Below are positions 8,291 through 18,869 of a stretch of 64,000 nt of DNA, piece by piece (the first letter of the stretch is position 1; each line of letters begins with the position of its first letter). Below the pieces are notes generated by a model, which was not told the origin of the DNA, made no database searches, and saw only the letters and a program-made list of their open reading frames with translations. A program made the position numbers and the translations under genes. This stretch comes from Alteromonas mediterranea DE (GTDB lineage: Bacteria > Pseudomonadota > Gammaproteobacteria > Enterobacterales > Alteromonadaceae), in NCBI RefSeq assembly GCF_000020585.3, contig NC_011138.3:783562-847561 (forward strand), in the 5' to 3' direction.

Positions 8291-9340
8291 ATGTCTTCAC
8301 GATTTTCTTTATCGCCCTTGTTAATTGGTGTGGTTTTGCTTGCTGGTATAGTGGTGTACTTGAATATGCCAGAAGAGCAGAGTGCGAATAAAGGTGGTCC
8401 TAGGGCTACGCCAGTCAATACCGCGATGGTTTCCTCTCAGGCATTTCCTATTACCATCGAATCGCTAGGCACAGCAATTGCCAATGAGTCGGTCAATATC
8501 ACTGCTCAAGTTACCGATACAGTAAAGGCACTTCATTTTGAAGATGGCGATGAAGTGAAAAAAGGAGCGCTGCTGGTTCAGCTTAACAATACCGAGGAGC
8601 GCGCTCGAGTCGAAGAGTTAAAAGCAAACATTGAAGAGGCTAAACGTCAGTTCACCCGTATAGCGGACTTGCGCCAGTCTAACGCCACTTCCGAACAATT
8701 ACTCGATGAGCAACAGGCCCGCGTAAAAGCGCTTGAAGCACAACTAGATATCGCGCAGGCTCAGCTTAATGATTTGCAAATTCGCGCGCCGTTTAGTGGG
8801 CTGTTAGGTAACCGCGAGATCAGTGTTGGCTCACTGGTGCAGCCAGGCAATACCATCACTTCTTTAGATGATATTAGCGTAATAAAGGTCGACTTTAGTG
8901 TGTCTGAAAACCACTTGGCTAGTGTGGCAAAAGGGCAGACGATCACCGCTTCGTCGGTAGCCTACCCCGGTGAAAGCTTTTCGGGAAAGATCACGAATAT
9001 CGATACACGACTTGACCCTATTAGCCGCTCTATTCGAGTTAGGGCGGCGCTAGATAACCAAGATAAGCGCTTGCGCCCTGGCATGTTGTTAACCGTAGTA
9101 GTAGAAAAGCGGGTGTTAAATACCTTGGTACTGCCAGAAAAAGCACTGGTACCCGTTCAAGACAAGCAATTCGTTTATGTAGTAAAGGACGATGTAGCGC
9201 ACCAAACCGAAGTCGAAATAGGGGAGCGCCGTCCCGGCCTGGTACAAATAGTAAGTGGCTTAAGCGCAGGGGACGAAGTGATAACCGAAGGTACGCTTCG
9301 CGTTCGCGACCAGTCGCCGGTTAATGTATTAAACCGCTAG
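8291..9340 (+). CDS. RND efflux periplasmic adaptor (HlyD/AcrA family)
   Basis: About 349 residues starting MSSRFSLSPLL at 8291, set by AGGAAAGG just upstream. One N-terminal membrane helix (about 8-24) acts as anchor or signal; there is no lipobox Cys. A lipoyl-type half (VTDTVKALHFEDGDEVKKG, near 85) is followed by a coiled-coil hairpin (about 110-165, repeats such as ARVKALEAQLDIAQAQL), the second lipoyl half (IRAPFSGLLG), then beta-barrel and membrane-proximal domains (LRPGMLLTVVV). It links the inner-membrane pump to an outer-membrane channel. It sits 11 bases before the pump gene, clearly one operon. No regulator or TolC-type gene is adjacent. Confidence 0.93.
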   Translation: MSSRFSLSPLLIGVVLLAGIVVYLNMPEEQSANKGGPRATPVNTAMVSSQAFPITIESLGTAIANESVNITAQVTDTVKALHFEDGDEVKKGALLVQLNNTEERARVEELKANIEEAKRQFTRIADLRQSNATSEQLLDEQQARVKALEAQLDIAQAQLNDLQIRAPFSGLLGNREISVGSLVQPGNTITSLDDISVIKVDFSVSENHLASVAKGQTITASSVAYPGESFSGKITNIDTRLDPISRSIRVRAALDNQDKRLRPGMLLTVVVEKRVLNTLVLPEKALVPVQDKQFVYVVKDDVAHQTEVEIGERRPGLVQIVSGLSAGDEVITEGTLRVRDQSPVNVLNR

Positions 9341-9351
9341 GGAGCTTACGC

Positions 9352-12300
9352 ATGTTATTGTCAGATGTATCTGTAAAGCGCCCGGTTTTCGCAACCGTTA
9401 TAAACTTGCTGCTCATTATCTTTGGTGTTGTCGCTTTTTCCATGTTGAGTCTGCGAGAATACCCAGACATAGACCCTCCTATCGTTTCTGTAAGTACAAC
9501 CTATACAGGGGCGTCGGCCAATATTGTTGAAACCCGTATTACGCAGCTGTTGGAAGACAGAATTTCGGGCATTGAAGGCATTAAAAATGTCACGTCTACG
9601 TCTCGAAATGGCCGCTCAGACATTACCATTGAGTTCAAGCTTTCAAGAGACATAGACGCGGCAGCCAATGATGTACGCGAACGCGTTAGCCGGGCATTGA
9701 ACAACTTACCGGATCAGGCCGATCCACCTGAAGTATCAAAAGCTAACTCTGATGAAAGTGCGGTGGTGTGGTACAACCTTCGCAGCACCAACTTAAATAC
9801 AATGGAGCTAACCGATTACGCCGAGCGCGTGTTAGTGGACAGGTTATCAATTGTAGACGGCGTTGCTCGCGTGCAAATTGGTGGTGGTAGACGCTATGCC
9901 ATGAAGGTATTTCTAGACCGTAACGCAATGGCGGCGCGCGGTATTACGGTAAGTGATGTTGAACAAGTTATTCGTGCAGAAAACGTAGAGTTGCCGGCAG
10001 GAGAGGTGGAAAGTACTGACAGAAACTTTGAAGTGCGGGTGGCAAGAACTTTTCTTTCTCCTGATGATTTTTCAGCCCTTACCGTGGCGGTAGGCGATAA
10101 CGGTTACTTGGTTCGCCTTGGTGAAATTGCCCACGTTGAGTTGACCGCTGAAGATGATGAAACCGAGTTTCGCGGCGATGGTGTGAATATGATAGGGCTG
10201 GGTATTATTAAGCAGTCTAAAGCTAATACCCTTGATGTAGCGCGAGCGGCAAAAGCGCAAATAGCCAAAATAGAAGCCACGCTTCCCGATAATATTTTTA
10301 TTGTGCCAAGCTACGATTCGTCTGTGTTCATCGAAGCATCCATTGACGAAGTGTACGAAACCTTAGGTATTGCCATGTTAATGGTGGTTATCGTTATCTA
10401 TCTATTCTTAGGTAATATTCGTGCTACGTTAATTCCCGCCGTAACGGTACCCGTTTCCATCATTGCAGCGTTTATCGTGATGTATGCGCTGGGGTTCTCT
10501 ATCAACCTACTTACTCTACTTGCTATGGTGCTCGCGATTGGACTGGTGGTTGATGATGCTATCGTAGTACTAGAGAACATTTACCGACGCATCGAAATGG
10601 GCGAGCCGCCTATTTTGGCAGCGTACCGCGGCGCTAAAGAAGTGGGGTTTGCGGTTATTGCTACCACTCTTGTACTGATTTCAGTGTTCGTACCTTTAGT
10701 ATTTTTAGAAGGTAACATAGGCAGGTTATTTACCGAATTTGCCCTAGCCATTGCGGCGGCTGTGGCATTTTCAAGCTTTACTGCCCTTACACTCTCGCCC
10801 ATGATGGCATCGAAGATCCTTAAAAAGCGCACTCGCTCTTCAGGCTTTGGAAGCTGGATGGATAAGCGCTTCTCGCAGTTGGAAAATGGCTATTTCACTG
10901 CGCTGGGTAAAACCTTACACCAGCCTATTTTAATGCTGCTTTTGTTGGTGATTACGGTTGTTGCGCTGGTGCAGCTATCTGAGAAAGTGCCCAGTGAATT
11001 TGTGCCTAAAGAAGACAGGGGCAATTTCTTTATCTTGATGAATGCACAGGAAGGGGCAAGCTTTGAAAGTAACGCCAAAAACCTGGAGAAGATTGAAAGC
11101 ATATTAATGCCTTACCGAGAAAGCGGAAAGATAAACCGCCTGTTAGTTCGCACCCCTGGTTTCGGGGGCAATGCGGGTATTGCCATAGTTGGCTCCGCAG
11201 ATTGGGACGAACGCGACTTTAGTACGTTTTCTCTCATGGATGAAATTAGCGCTAAACTAAATTCTGTGCCTGATGTACGCGCCTTCGCAATCATGCGAAG
11301 TGGGATTTCAGGGGGAGGTTTAGGCCGTCCAGTACAGTTCGTATTACAGGGCGATACCTATGAAAACCTGGTTGAATGGCGAGATATAGTGCTTGAGAAG
11401 GCAGCGCAAAACCCTGGCTTGGTTCGCATAGATTCTGATTATAAAGAAACCTCTCCTCAACTGCTGGTGAATATTAACCGCGATAGGGCTGCAGATCTTG
11501 GCGTGTCTATTAGCGATATTGGCGGCACATTAGAAGTGATGTTAGGGCAGCGCCGCGTGTCTACTTTCCTTGATAGGGGAGAGGAGTACGATGTAATTTT
11601 AGAAGGCATAGAAGAAGATTTCAGAAGCCCTAATAGTATAGAAAACTTGTATGTACGCTCAGCAAGAACCGGTGAATTAATTCCGATGGATAACTTGCTA
11701 ACGTTTGAAGAGCAGGCCACATCCTCAAGGCTTAATCGCTACAATAGAATGCGGGCAGTCACTATTTCAGCAAACTTGGCAGAGGGATACACATTAGGTG
11801 AGGCACTAGCCTATCTTGAAAACATTGTCGCTACCGAATTGCCAGATAATGTGTCGATTGACTACAAAGGCGAATCTCAGCTTTACCAAGAGGCAGGGAA
11901 TTCATTTATTTATGTATTCATGCTGGCGCTTGCCGTTACCTATCTCATATTAGCTGCTCAGTTCGAGAGTTGGGTACATCCGTTAGTGATCATGCTAACG
12001 GTACCGCTAGCCTTAGTGGGGGCTTATATTGGGCTGTTTTTCAGCGGCATGACGATTAATATCTACAGTCAAATTGGGCTTGTAATGCTAATTGGCTTGG
12101 CGGCTAAAAACGGCATACTCATTGTTGAGTTTGCAAATCAGCTGCGGGACGCCGGCATGGAATTCGAACATGCACTAAAACGGGCTGCCGCCCAGCGTTT
12201 GCGACCTATTGTCATGACCGGTTTTACCACTGTTTTTAGCGCTTTGCCTCTGGTGCTTGCCTCAGGCCCCGGCGCTGAAAGTCGTATGGTAATTGGTATG

Positions 12301-12459
12301 GTCATTTTTTCAGGTGTCTTAGTGTCGGCCTTTATGACGTTGTTTGTTGTTCCTACGGCCTACAGCTGGCTGGCGCGCGACACAGGATCGCCGCTTAAGC
12401 GAACCAATGAAATAGAACGATTAGAAAAAACGATCCCGTATAAAAAAGGGGAAGATTAA
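9352..12459 (+). CDS. RND (HAE1-type) multidrug efflux transporter
   Basis: A protein of 1035 residues, full length for AcrB/MexB-type pumps. The first helix (RPVFATVINLLLIIFGVVAF) is followed by the first porter loop. Helices 2-6 contain GLVVDDAIVVLENIYRR (about 400), with the Asp-Asp pair used in proton relay. The second large loop spans about 560-860, and the last helices include GLAAKNGILIVEFAN (about 920), which carries the relay Lys. It should work as a proton-driven trimer with the upstream adaptor and a TolC-like channel encoded elsewhere. The export substrate cannot be predicted from sequence. Confidence 0.95.
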   Translation: MLLSDVSVKRPVFATVINLLLIIFGVVAFSMLSLREYPDIDPPIVSVSTTYTGASANIVETRITQLLEDRISGIEGIKNVTSTSRNGRSDITIEFKLSRDIDAAANDVRERVSRALNNLPDQADPPEVSKANSDESAVVWYNLRSTNLNTMELTDYAERVLVDRLSIVDGVARVQIGGGRRYAMKVFLDRNAMAARGITVSDVEQVIRAENVELPAGEVESTDRNFEVRVARTFLSPDDFSALTVAVGDNGYLVRLGEIAHVELTAEDDETEFRGDGVNMIGLGIIKQSKANTLDVARAAKAQIAKIEATLPDNIFIVPSYDSSVFIEASIDEVYETLGIAMLMVVIVIYLFLGNIRATLIPAVTVPVSIIAAFIVMYALGFSINLLTLLAMVLAIGLVVDDAIVVLENIYRRIEMGEPPILAAYRGAKEVGFAVIATTLVLISVFVPLVFLEGNIGRLFTEFALAIAAAVAFSSFTALTLSPMMASKILKKRTRSSGFGSWMDKRFSQLENGYFTALGKTLHQPILMLLLLVITVVALVQLSEKVPSEFVPKEDRGNFFILMNAQEGASFESNAKNLEKIESILMPYRESGKINRLLVRTPGFGGNAGIAIVGSADWDERDFSTFSLMDEISAKLNSVPDVRAFAIMRSGISGGGLGRPVQFVLQGDTYENLVEWRDIVLEKAAQNPGLVRIDSDYKETSPQLLVNINRDRAADLGVSISDIGGTLEVMLGQRRVSTFLDRGEEYDVILEGIEEDFRSPNSIENLYVRSARTGELIPMDNLLTFEEQATSSRLNRYNRMRAVTISANLAEGYTLGEALAYLENIVATELPDNVSIDYKGESQLYQEAGNSFIYVFMLALAVTYLILAAQFESWVHPLVIMLTVPLALVGAYIGLFFSGMTINIYSQIGLVMLIGLAAKNGILIVEFANQLRDAGMEFEHALKRAAAQRLRPIVMTGFTTVFSALPLVLASGPGAESRMVIGMVIFSGVLVSAFMTLFVVPTAYSWLARDTGSPLKRTNEIERLEKTIPYKKGED

Positions 12460-12466
12460 GTTTTTT

Positions 12467-12490
12467 GCAGGGCGTAAGCCCTGCGTATTT
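12467..12490 (+). terminator. Hairpin after the RND operon, weak terminator
   Basis: GCAGGGC-GTAA-GCCCTGC at 12467-12484 forms a 7-bp GC-rich stem directly after the pump stop codon. The following sequence (GTATTTCC) is only partly T-rich, so termination may be leaky. Confidence 0.6.
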
Positions 12491-12954
12491 CCCCGTTATT
12501 GGGCAACATTTCAACTTATCACGGTAAGCTAGGGTATGTTTTAATATACCTAAATATGGTTGGTTATTACATTGTAATCAACTTGTTAAGCTAACAAGTA
12601 GCTGAATTTTCTCAGATATTTATGTTTATTACTTTTCCATCACTGTTTCTTATGAAACGTTATAAGTTTTACGAGTATGCATTAGACAATGGTATAGTTG
12701 TTTAACTTCTCACTTCCTCTACACTTCGCGTCAATTCCACTACCTTATATAAGCTATTAATTTATATAAGATAAATATTTCAAGCTCAAATTGGCGAATA
12801 TTGAAGTTGTGATTAATACTTACACCGTTGCAATTGTTAGTACACAAGCACCTGTTTGGCCTATGTCGTTCAAATACTCAAACGTCGCTTCACGCGGCCT
12901 TAAAAAGAAAGTAGAAAACGATAAGCAGATACTTCAACAGATTCTAGAGGACAA
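12485..12954. other. Intergenic region before the PstS-like gene
   Basis: A low-GC stretch of about 470 bases. It holds a small GTTTC-TTAT-GAAAC hairpin near 12645-12660 and a direct repeat of TTATATAAG near 12746-12770. I see no Pho-box-like CTGTCAT pair, unlike the phoB locus. The promoter of the binding protein-porin pair should lie here, but I cannot assign -35 and -10 elements with confidence. Confidence 0.35.
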
Positions 12955-13362
12955 ATGATGAAAAAATGGATACTTGCAGCTGGCCTATGCTGTAACGTAG
13001 CGTTCGCTGATGTAGCAGTGATCGTGCATCCCAGTAATGGCGATACGCTAGACAAAGATAGCATTAGCCGAATTTTCTTAAATAAAGCAAAAGCTTTCCC
13101 TAGCGGTACAAACGCTGAGCCAGTGGCTTTGGCAGAAGGCCAAGCTGCAACTGACGAATTTAACGGCAAAGTATTAAACAAAACAGCAGCTCAGCTTACT
13201 GCGTTTTGGTCAAAACTAGTATTTACGGGTAAGGGGCAACCGCCTAAGGCATTAGCGAGCGACGCTGAAGTGGTTTCTGCAGTAGCAGCTAATCCTGGCG
13301 CTATTGGCTACGTTGACGCTGGCTCAGTGAACGACAGCGTGCGCGTTGTCGCCACCTTTTAA
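12955..13362 (+). CDS. Short PstS-like periplasmic phosphate-binding domain protein
   Basis: A protein of 135 residues starting MMKKW after GAGGAC. A signal peptide ends at about residue 19 (CNVAFA-DVAVIVHP). The rest resembles the PBP-like domain of short PstS-type proteins: DTLDKDSISRIFLNKAKAFPSG, a middle with F..KVLNKTAAQL..FWSK, and the terminal NPGAIGYVDAGSVNDSVRVV that matches the last lobe of phosphate-binding proteins. It is about half the length of classical PstS, so it may not be a normal ABC transport receptor. It is 33 bases upstream of a porin gene and close to a chemoreceptor. The ligand is unknown; phosphate or another oxyanion is a guess from the family. Confidence 0.75.
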   Translation: MMKKWILAAGLCCNVAFADVAVIVHPSNGDTLDKDSISRIFLNKAKAFPSGTNAEPVALAEGQAATDEFNGKVLNKTAAQLTAFWSKLVFTGKGQPPKALASDAEVVSAVAANPGAIGYVDAGSVNDSVRVVATF

Positions 13363-13395
13363 CTCCCGTTTATATAAAGAATTTAAGGAACACGC

Positions 13396-14577
13396 ATGAA
13401 AACCAAACTTGCAATCTTATCAATGGCTGGCTTGTTAGCTACCCCGGCAATGGCTGAAATTCAAATTAACGGCTTTGCTAACCTTATTGCTGGAATGACG
13501 CTAGACGACGATGAATCAGTATACGGCTATGACAGTGACTTCAATTTCGACCCTGCCAGCGTTTTTGGCTTGCAAGTTCGCGGCGATGTTAGCGATAAGT
13601 TATCTGCTACAGCGCAGTTAGTCGGTCGTGGTAGTGAAGACTATGACGCTGATTTCGAGTGGGCTTACATGACTTATATGTTGAACAATAACGTTAATAT
13701 TAGTGCTGGTCGCCTGCGTATGCCGCTTTTCAAATACTCAGCATCGCTAGATATTGGTTATTCTTACCACTGGTTAACACCACCAGATTCAATCTATGGT
13801 ATAGATTTCAACAACATTGACGGTGTTCGCGTTGATTACATGAATTACTCTGGTGACTGGGAGTACGGTGCGCAGCTTACTATGGGCCGAGTTGAAACCG
13901 ATACCACTATTTCAGGCACACCTGCTGCACTAGTACTTAAAAACGTAGTGGCGGTTTCATTTGAAGCTACACGCGACTGGTTTAGTGCGCGTACTTTGCT
14001 AGCACGCAGTAAAACAAGTGCTGCGAATGCGGAATTCGATGGGTTTGTAGACGGTATATCGGCATTTGGCGCCGCTATTCCTAACGCATCTGAAGTTGCT
14101 GAAGGTTTTAGTGTGAATGACGATACAGGTACCTTCATTGAAGTAGCGGTTGATATTGATAAGTATGACTGGTTCGTAGGCGCTGAATTTACGCAAACAG
14201 AAGTGGAAGGCTCTGTCATTGCTGATAATAAAGCATGGTATGTAACAGCCGGTATGCGTTTCGGTAAGTTCACACCTCACATTACGTACGAAGTAGAAGA
14301 AGCGGACAATGGGACCCAGCTAGACCTAGTTGCATCATTACCACCACAGATTGCAACGGGTGACGCGGTAACCGATGCGACTTGGTCTGCAATCTATCAG
14401 GGTGCTGTAGGTATTGCTGCTCAGCAAGAGCTTGATGTTTCTGCCGTTACTGTAGGCCTGCGCTACGACGTTGAACCCGGTTTCGCGCTTAAAACAGACG
14501 TAACTTGGTACTCAGACGATTTGAATGACCTAAACGATGCTACTTTGCTAAAAGTTGGCGTTAATTACACGTTCTAA
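13396..14577 (+). CDS. Outer-membrane porin
   Basis: A protein of 393 residues with signal peptide MKTKLAILSMAGLLATPAMA cleaved before EIQINGFANL. The mature sequence alternates polar and hydrophobic residues in beta strands, is acidic, and ends with VGVNYTF, whose terminal Phe is the outer-membrane assembly signal. The start follows AAGGA. The length fits a 16-strand gammaproteobacterial porin. It forms a pair with the preceding PstS-like gene, which suggests that the same small anion passes the porin and is bound in the periplasm; this is inference from gene order. A terminator follows immediately. Confidence 0.85.
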   Translation: MKTKLAILSMAGLLATPAMAEIQINGFANLIAGMTLDDDESVYGYDSDFNFDPASVFGLQVRGDVSDKLSATAQLVGRGSEDYDADFEWAYMTYMLNNNVNISAGRLRMPLFKYSASLDIGYSYHWLTPPDSIYGIDFNNIDGVRVDYMNYSGDWEYGAQLTMGRVETDTTISGTPAALVLKNVVAVSFEATRDWFSARTLLARSKTSAANAEFDGFVDGISAFGAAIPNASEVAEGFSVNDDTGTFIEVAVDIDKYDWFVGAEFTQTEVEGSVIADNKAWYVTAGMRFGKFTPHITYEVEEADNGTQLDLVASLPPQIATGDAVTDATWSAIYQGAVGIAAQQELDVSAVTVGLRYDVEPGFALKTDVTWYSDDLNDLNDATLLKVGVNYTF

Positions 14578-14588
14578 GTGTCTACTAT

Positions 14589-14620
14589 GGCCTCGCGTGA
14601 TAGTGCGAGGCCAAATTTTA
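14589..14620 (+). terminator. Rho-independent terminator after porin
   Basis: GGCCTCGC-GTGATAGT-GCGAGGCC at 14589-14612 is a perfect 8-bp GC-rich stem followed by AAATTTTATT. Confidence 0.8.
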
Positions 14621-14719
14621 TTAAAGATTTTCGCTATTAAGTAGATAAATTAGAATAAGATAGTTATTCCTATTAAAACAGGTAGCTATTGCGCGAATAT
14701 AATAACAGTGGGACAGCGA

Positions 14720-16339
14720 ATGAACTTTTTAAAAAAAATGTCTATTGCGAGTAAGATATTTCTCATTCCGGGGATCGCAGCGATAAGCTTTGTTATCTAC
14801 TTACTTATTACTGTATACACCGCGTTAAATAACGGCGCAACCTTAGAGAAAGTTCAACAAGTCCAGTTCCCAGCGTTACAACAATCGGCATCTACCCTTG
14901 TCGATATGCAGAAGGTGCGCGATACCTTATCTAGTGCGGTTACAACCGGTGACCAAGATACGCTCATCATGGCGCAGAACCTGGCGAAAGAAGTGAAAGC
15001 TGGGCTCAACCAAATAGGGTCTATTAGTCCAGAGTTTCGCACCGAAATAGCTAAAATTTCGGCAGGGTTTGATGATTACTTTAAAGTGGCGTTTGACGTG
15101 TCTCAATCGATGGTTGATGGTACCGCTGACTTCAGTCGCTTAGGTGAACTTTCATCGCAAATGAATAGCTCTTATGACGATGCTATTGCCGCCATGTCTA
15201 CATTCAGTGATGCGCAGCAGGCCGCGTTTGAAGAAGCCTTTGAAAATACCGACAGAGCAAATACTTCCCTCATTAGTACAGGCGTTATTTTAGCTATCGT
15301 TGTTACCATACTTTTGTTTGCTACCGCCGTGCCTATTGTGCGTGGAATTAAGCAGAGTATCGACGACGTGGTGCGCTCACTTAAAGATATTGCCCAAGAG
15401 AATGGCGATTTAACCGTACGCATTGAAACGAAAAGCGAAGACGAAATTGGCGAACTGGTGTATTGGTTTAACCAGTTCATGGACAAGCTTCAAGGGGTTG
15501 TCCGCGATGTGGTAGAAGCAAGCTTACCGCTTTCTAATTTGGCACAAAATTTACGCGGGGTAACGGAAGAAACCCAACGTACCATTAATGTTCAACAGCA
15601 ATCTGCGACTAATGCGAAAAGTGCTGTGGATACAATGAGTGGCTCAGTAGACGGTGTAGCACACAGTGCTGCCCAGGCAGCAAGTGACGCCAACGAAGCA
15701 ACCAGCGCCGCCAGTGAAGGCCGTCAAATTGTTCAGCAGACGGTAACGAGCATTCAGCAGCTTGCTGAGAACGTGCGTGAAACGGCTGACGTGATAGCGC
15801 GTTTAGAGTCTGATTCAAACAAAGTAGGTTCAGTACTTGATGTCATAAAAGGCATTGCTGAACAAACTAACTTACTGGCACTGAATGCGGCGATAGAAGC
15901 AGCGCGAGCAGGCGAACAGGGCCGTGGCTTTGCGGTAGTGGCAGATGAAGTAAGAACACTGGCATCGCGTACACAGCAATCTACAGAAGAAATTCAAAGT
16001 ACTATCGAGCAGCTTCAAAGCGCAGCGCACTCTGCAGTTGAAGTTATGGCACGTGGAACTGAGCAGGCATCTAGCAGTGTAGAAACTGCTAACAAAGCCG
16101 GAAGCAGTCTTGAAACCATTACCAGTACTATCGGTCGCATTAATCAAATGAACGAGCAGATAGCGCACAACACGGAAGACCAGCGTACGGTAGCGGTAGA
16201 CATAGTTCGCCATGTCGATGAGATTCACCAGCGCACAGAACAGACCTCTAGTCGCTCTGTTGAGTTAGGCACAATGTGTAATGAGCTTGCTGATTTGGCA
16301 CAACATTTAGAGTCTATTGCTAAGCAGTTCAGAGTGTAA
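14720..16339 (+). CDS. Methyl-accepting chemotaxis protein
   Basis: About 539 residues starting [18 protein letters not shown] at 14720; a GTG four codons upstream is less likely. Membrane helix 1 lies near 12-33, and a periplasmic helical sensor of about 150 residues is rich in Gln and Ser. Helix 2 lies near 182-205 ([20 protein letters not shown]), followed by a HAMP domain ([18 protein letters not shown]) and a long coiled-coil signalling domain. The hairpin tip that contacts CheA and CheW is intact ([20 protein letters not shown], then [13 protein letters not shown]). There is no C-terminal CheR pentapeptide. It is downstream of a PstS-like protein and a porin but behind a terminator, so it has its own promoter. 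The ligand is unknown. Confidence 0.93.
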   Translation: MNFLKKMSIASKIFLIPGIAAISFVIYLLITVYTALNNGATLEKVQQVQFPALQQSASTLVDMQKVRDTLSSAVTTGDQDTLIMAQNLAKEVKAGLNQIGSISPEFRTEIAKISAGFDDYFKVAFDVSQSMVDGTADFSRLGELSSQMNSSYDDAIAAMSTFSDAQQAAFEEAFENTDRANTSLISTGVILAIVVTILLFATAVPIVRGIKQSIDDVVRSLKDIAQENGDLTVRIETKSEDEIGELVYWFNQFMDKLQGVVRDVVEASLPLSNLAQNLRGVTEETQRTINVQQQSATNAKSAVDTMSGSVDGVAHSAAQAASDANEATSAASEGRQIVQQTVTSIQQLAENVRETADVIARLESDSNKVGSVLDVIKGIAEQTNLLALNAAIEAARAGEQGRGFAVVADEVRTLASRTQQSTEEIQSTIEQLQSAAHSAVEVMARGTEQASSSVETANKAGSSLETITSTIGRINQMNEQIAHNTEDQRTVAVDIVRHVDEIHQRTEQTSSRSVELGTMCNELADLAQHLESIAKQFRV

Positions 16340-16420
16340 GTCTACGGCTCCTAGTAGTGATTACTTGGGCCTTAGCTGCCGCCTTAGCGTGATATTAGCT
16401 TAGACTGTTACATGCGTAAC

Positions 16421-16445
16421 AAGCCTCCGCAAGGAGGCTTTTTTG
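16421..16445 (+). terminator. Rho-independent terminator after chemoreceptor
   Basis: AAGCCTCC-GCAA-GGAGGCTT is an 8-bp stem with a GNRA-type loop and a following T-run (TTTTTTG). Confidence 0.9.
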
Positions 16446-16514
16446 TGGGCAGAGTTTGGTAGTTGTAGTAAATATACGACAGTGACTATCGACAGGCATA
16501 AACAGAAAGCGCAT

Positions 16515-16546
16515 AAAAAAATCCCCAGCAAGCTGGGGATTTTTAC
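16515..16546 (-). terminator. Rho-independent terminator after rpoD
   Basis: AAAAATCCCCAGC-AA-GCTGGGGATTTTT lies about 25 bases past the rpoD stop. It reads as a terminator on the minus strand, and its symmetry also makes it usable from the other side. Confidence 0.9.
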
Positions 16547-16566
16547 AAATAAAGTTAAGCCTTAAC

Positions 16567-18402
<1,836 letters not shown>

Positions 18403-18869
18403 ATACCCTACACTTCTCACATTCAATTAGTTTGCAATAGAAAAGACAACATACACCTAGGTATGTTCCCTGATCTGCTGTAGTACTGCATTTGTATCAA
18501 GGCCGTTAATGCTCGATGCCACGTTGGTGTAAACCAATACTTTTACGATGCACATCTGCTCGGGTTCGGTTCTGCCCGTTATATTCGGCTATATCTTTGC
18601 TACTCGTGTTGCTGCATTTTTGTTCACTCTAAAGGGTGAAGCATGTTTAAACATGTCTGCAGCGAATTAGCCAGTATAGCAGATTAACCGGTGGTTTTAC
18701 CAGATTGACGGCCGATTTTTTAGCCAGTAATTTCATGTTCGCTCTACACAAAACCGCGGGTAACCTTTACTAGGTAAAAAGTTGGGTAATAGGGCGAACA
18801 GAAAAATACACAGCCCATCAGGTTAACCCAGCGGTCATAAAATTCGCATAAGAATTTTTGCTAACTAGG
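18403..18869. other. dnaG-rpoD intergenic region
   Basis: 467 bases between dnaG and rpoD. It contains a perfect 14-bp palindrome CATGTTTAAACATG at 18642-18655, a nearby TTCACTCT/AGGGTGAA inverted pair at about 18623-18640, and GTTCGC/GCGAAC arms near 18737 and 18793. These could be operators or processing structures for rpoD, which in E. coli is also transcribed from internal promoters. I could not identify a convincing promoter. Confidence 0.4.

Noticed and set aside
13845..14273. Minus-strand frame of 142 codons inside the porin gene
   Set aside because: The porin on the plus strand has a signal peptide and a terminal Phe. The antisense product has low complexity typical of a shadow frame.
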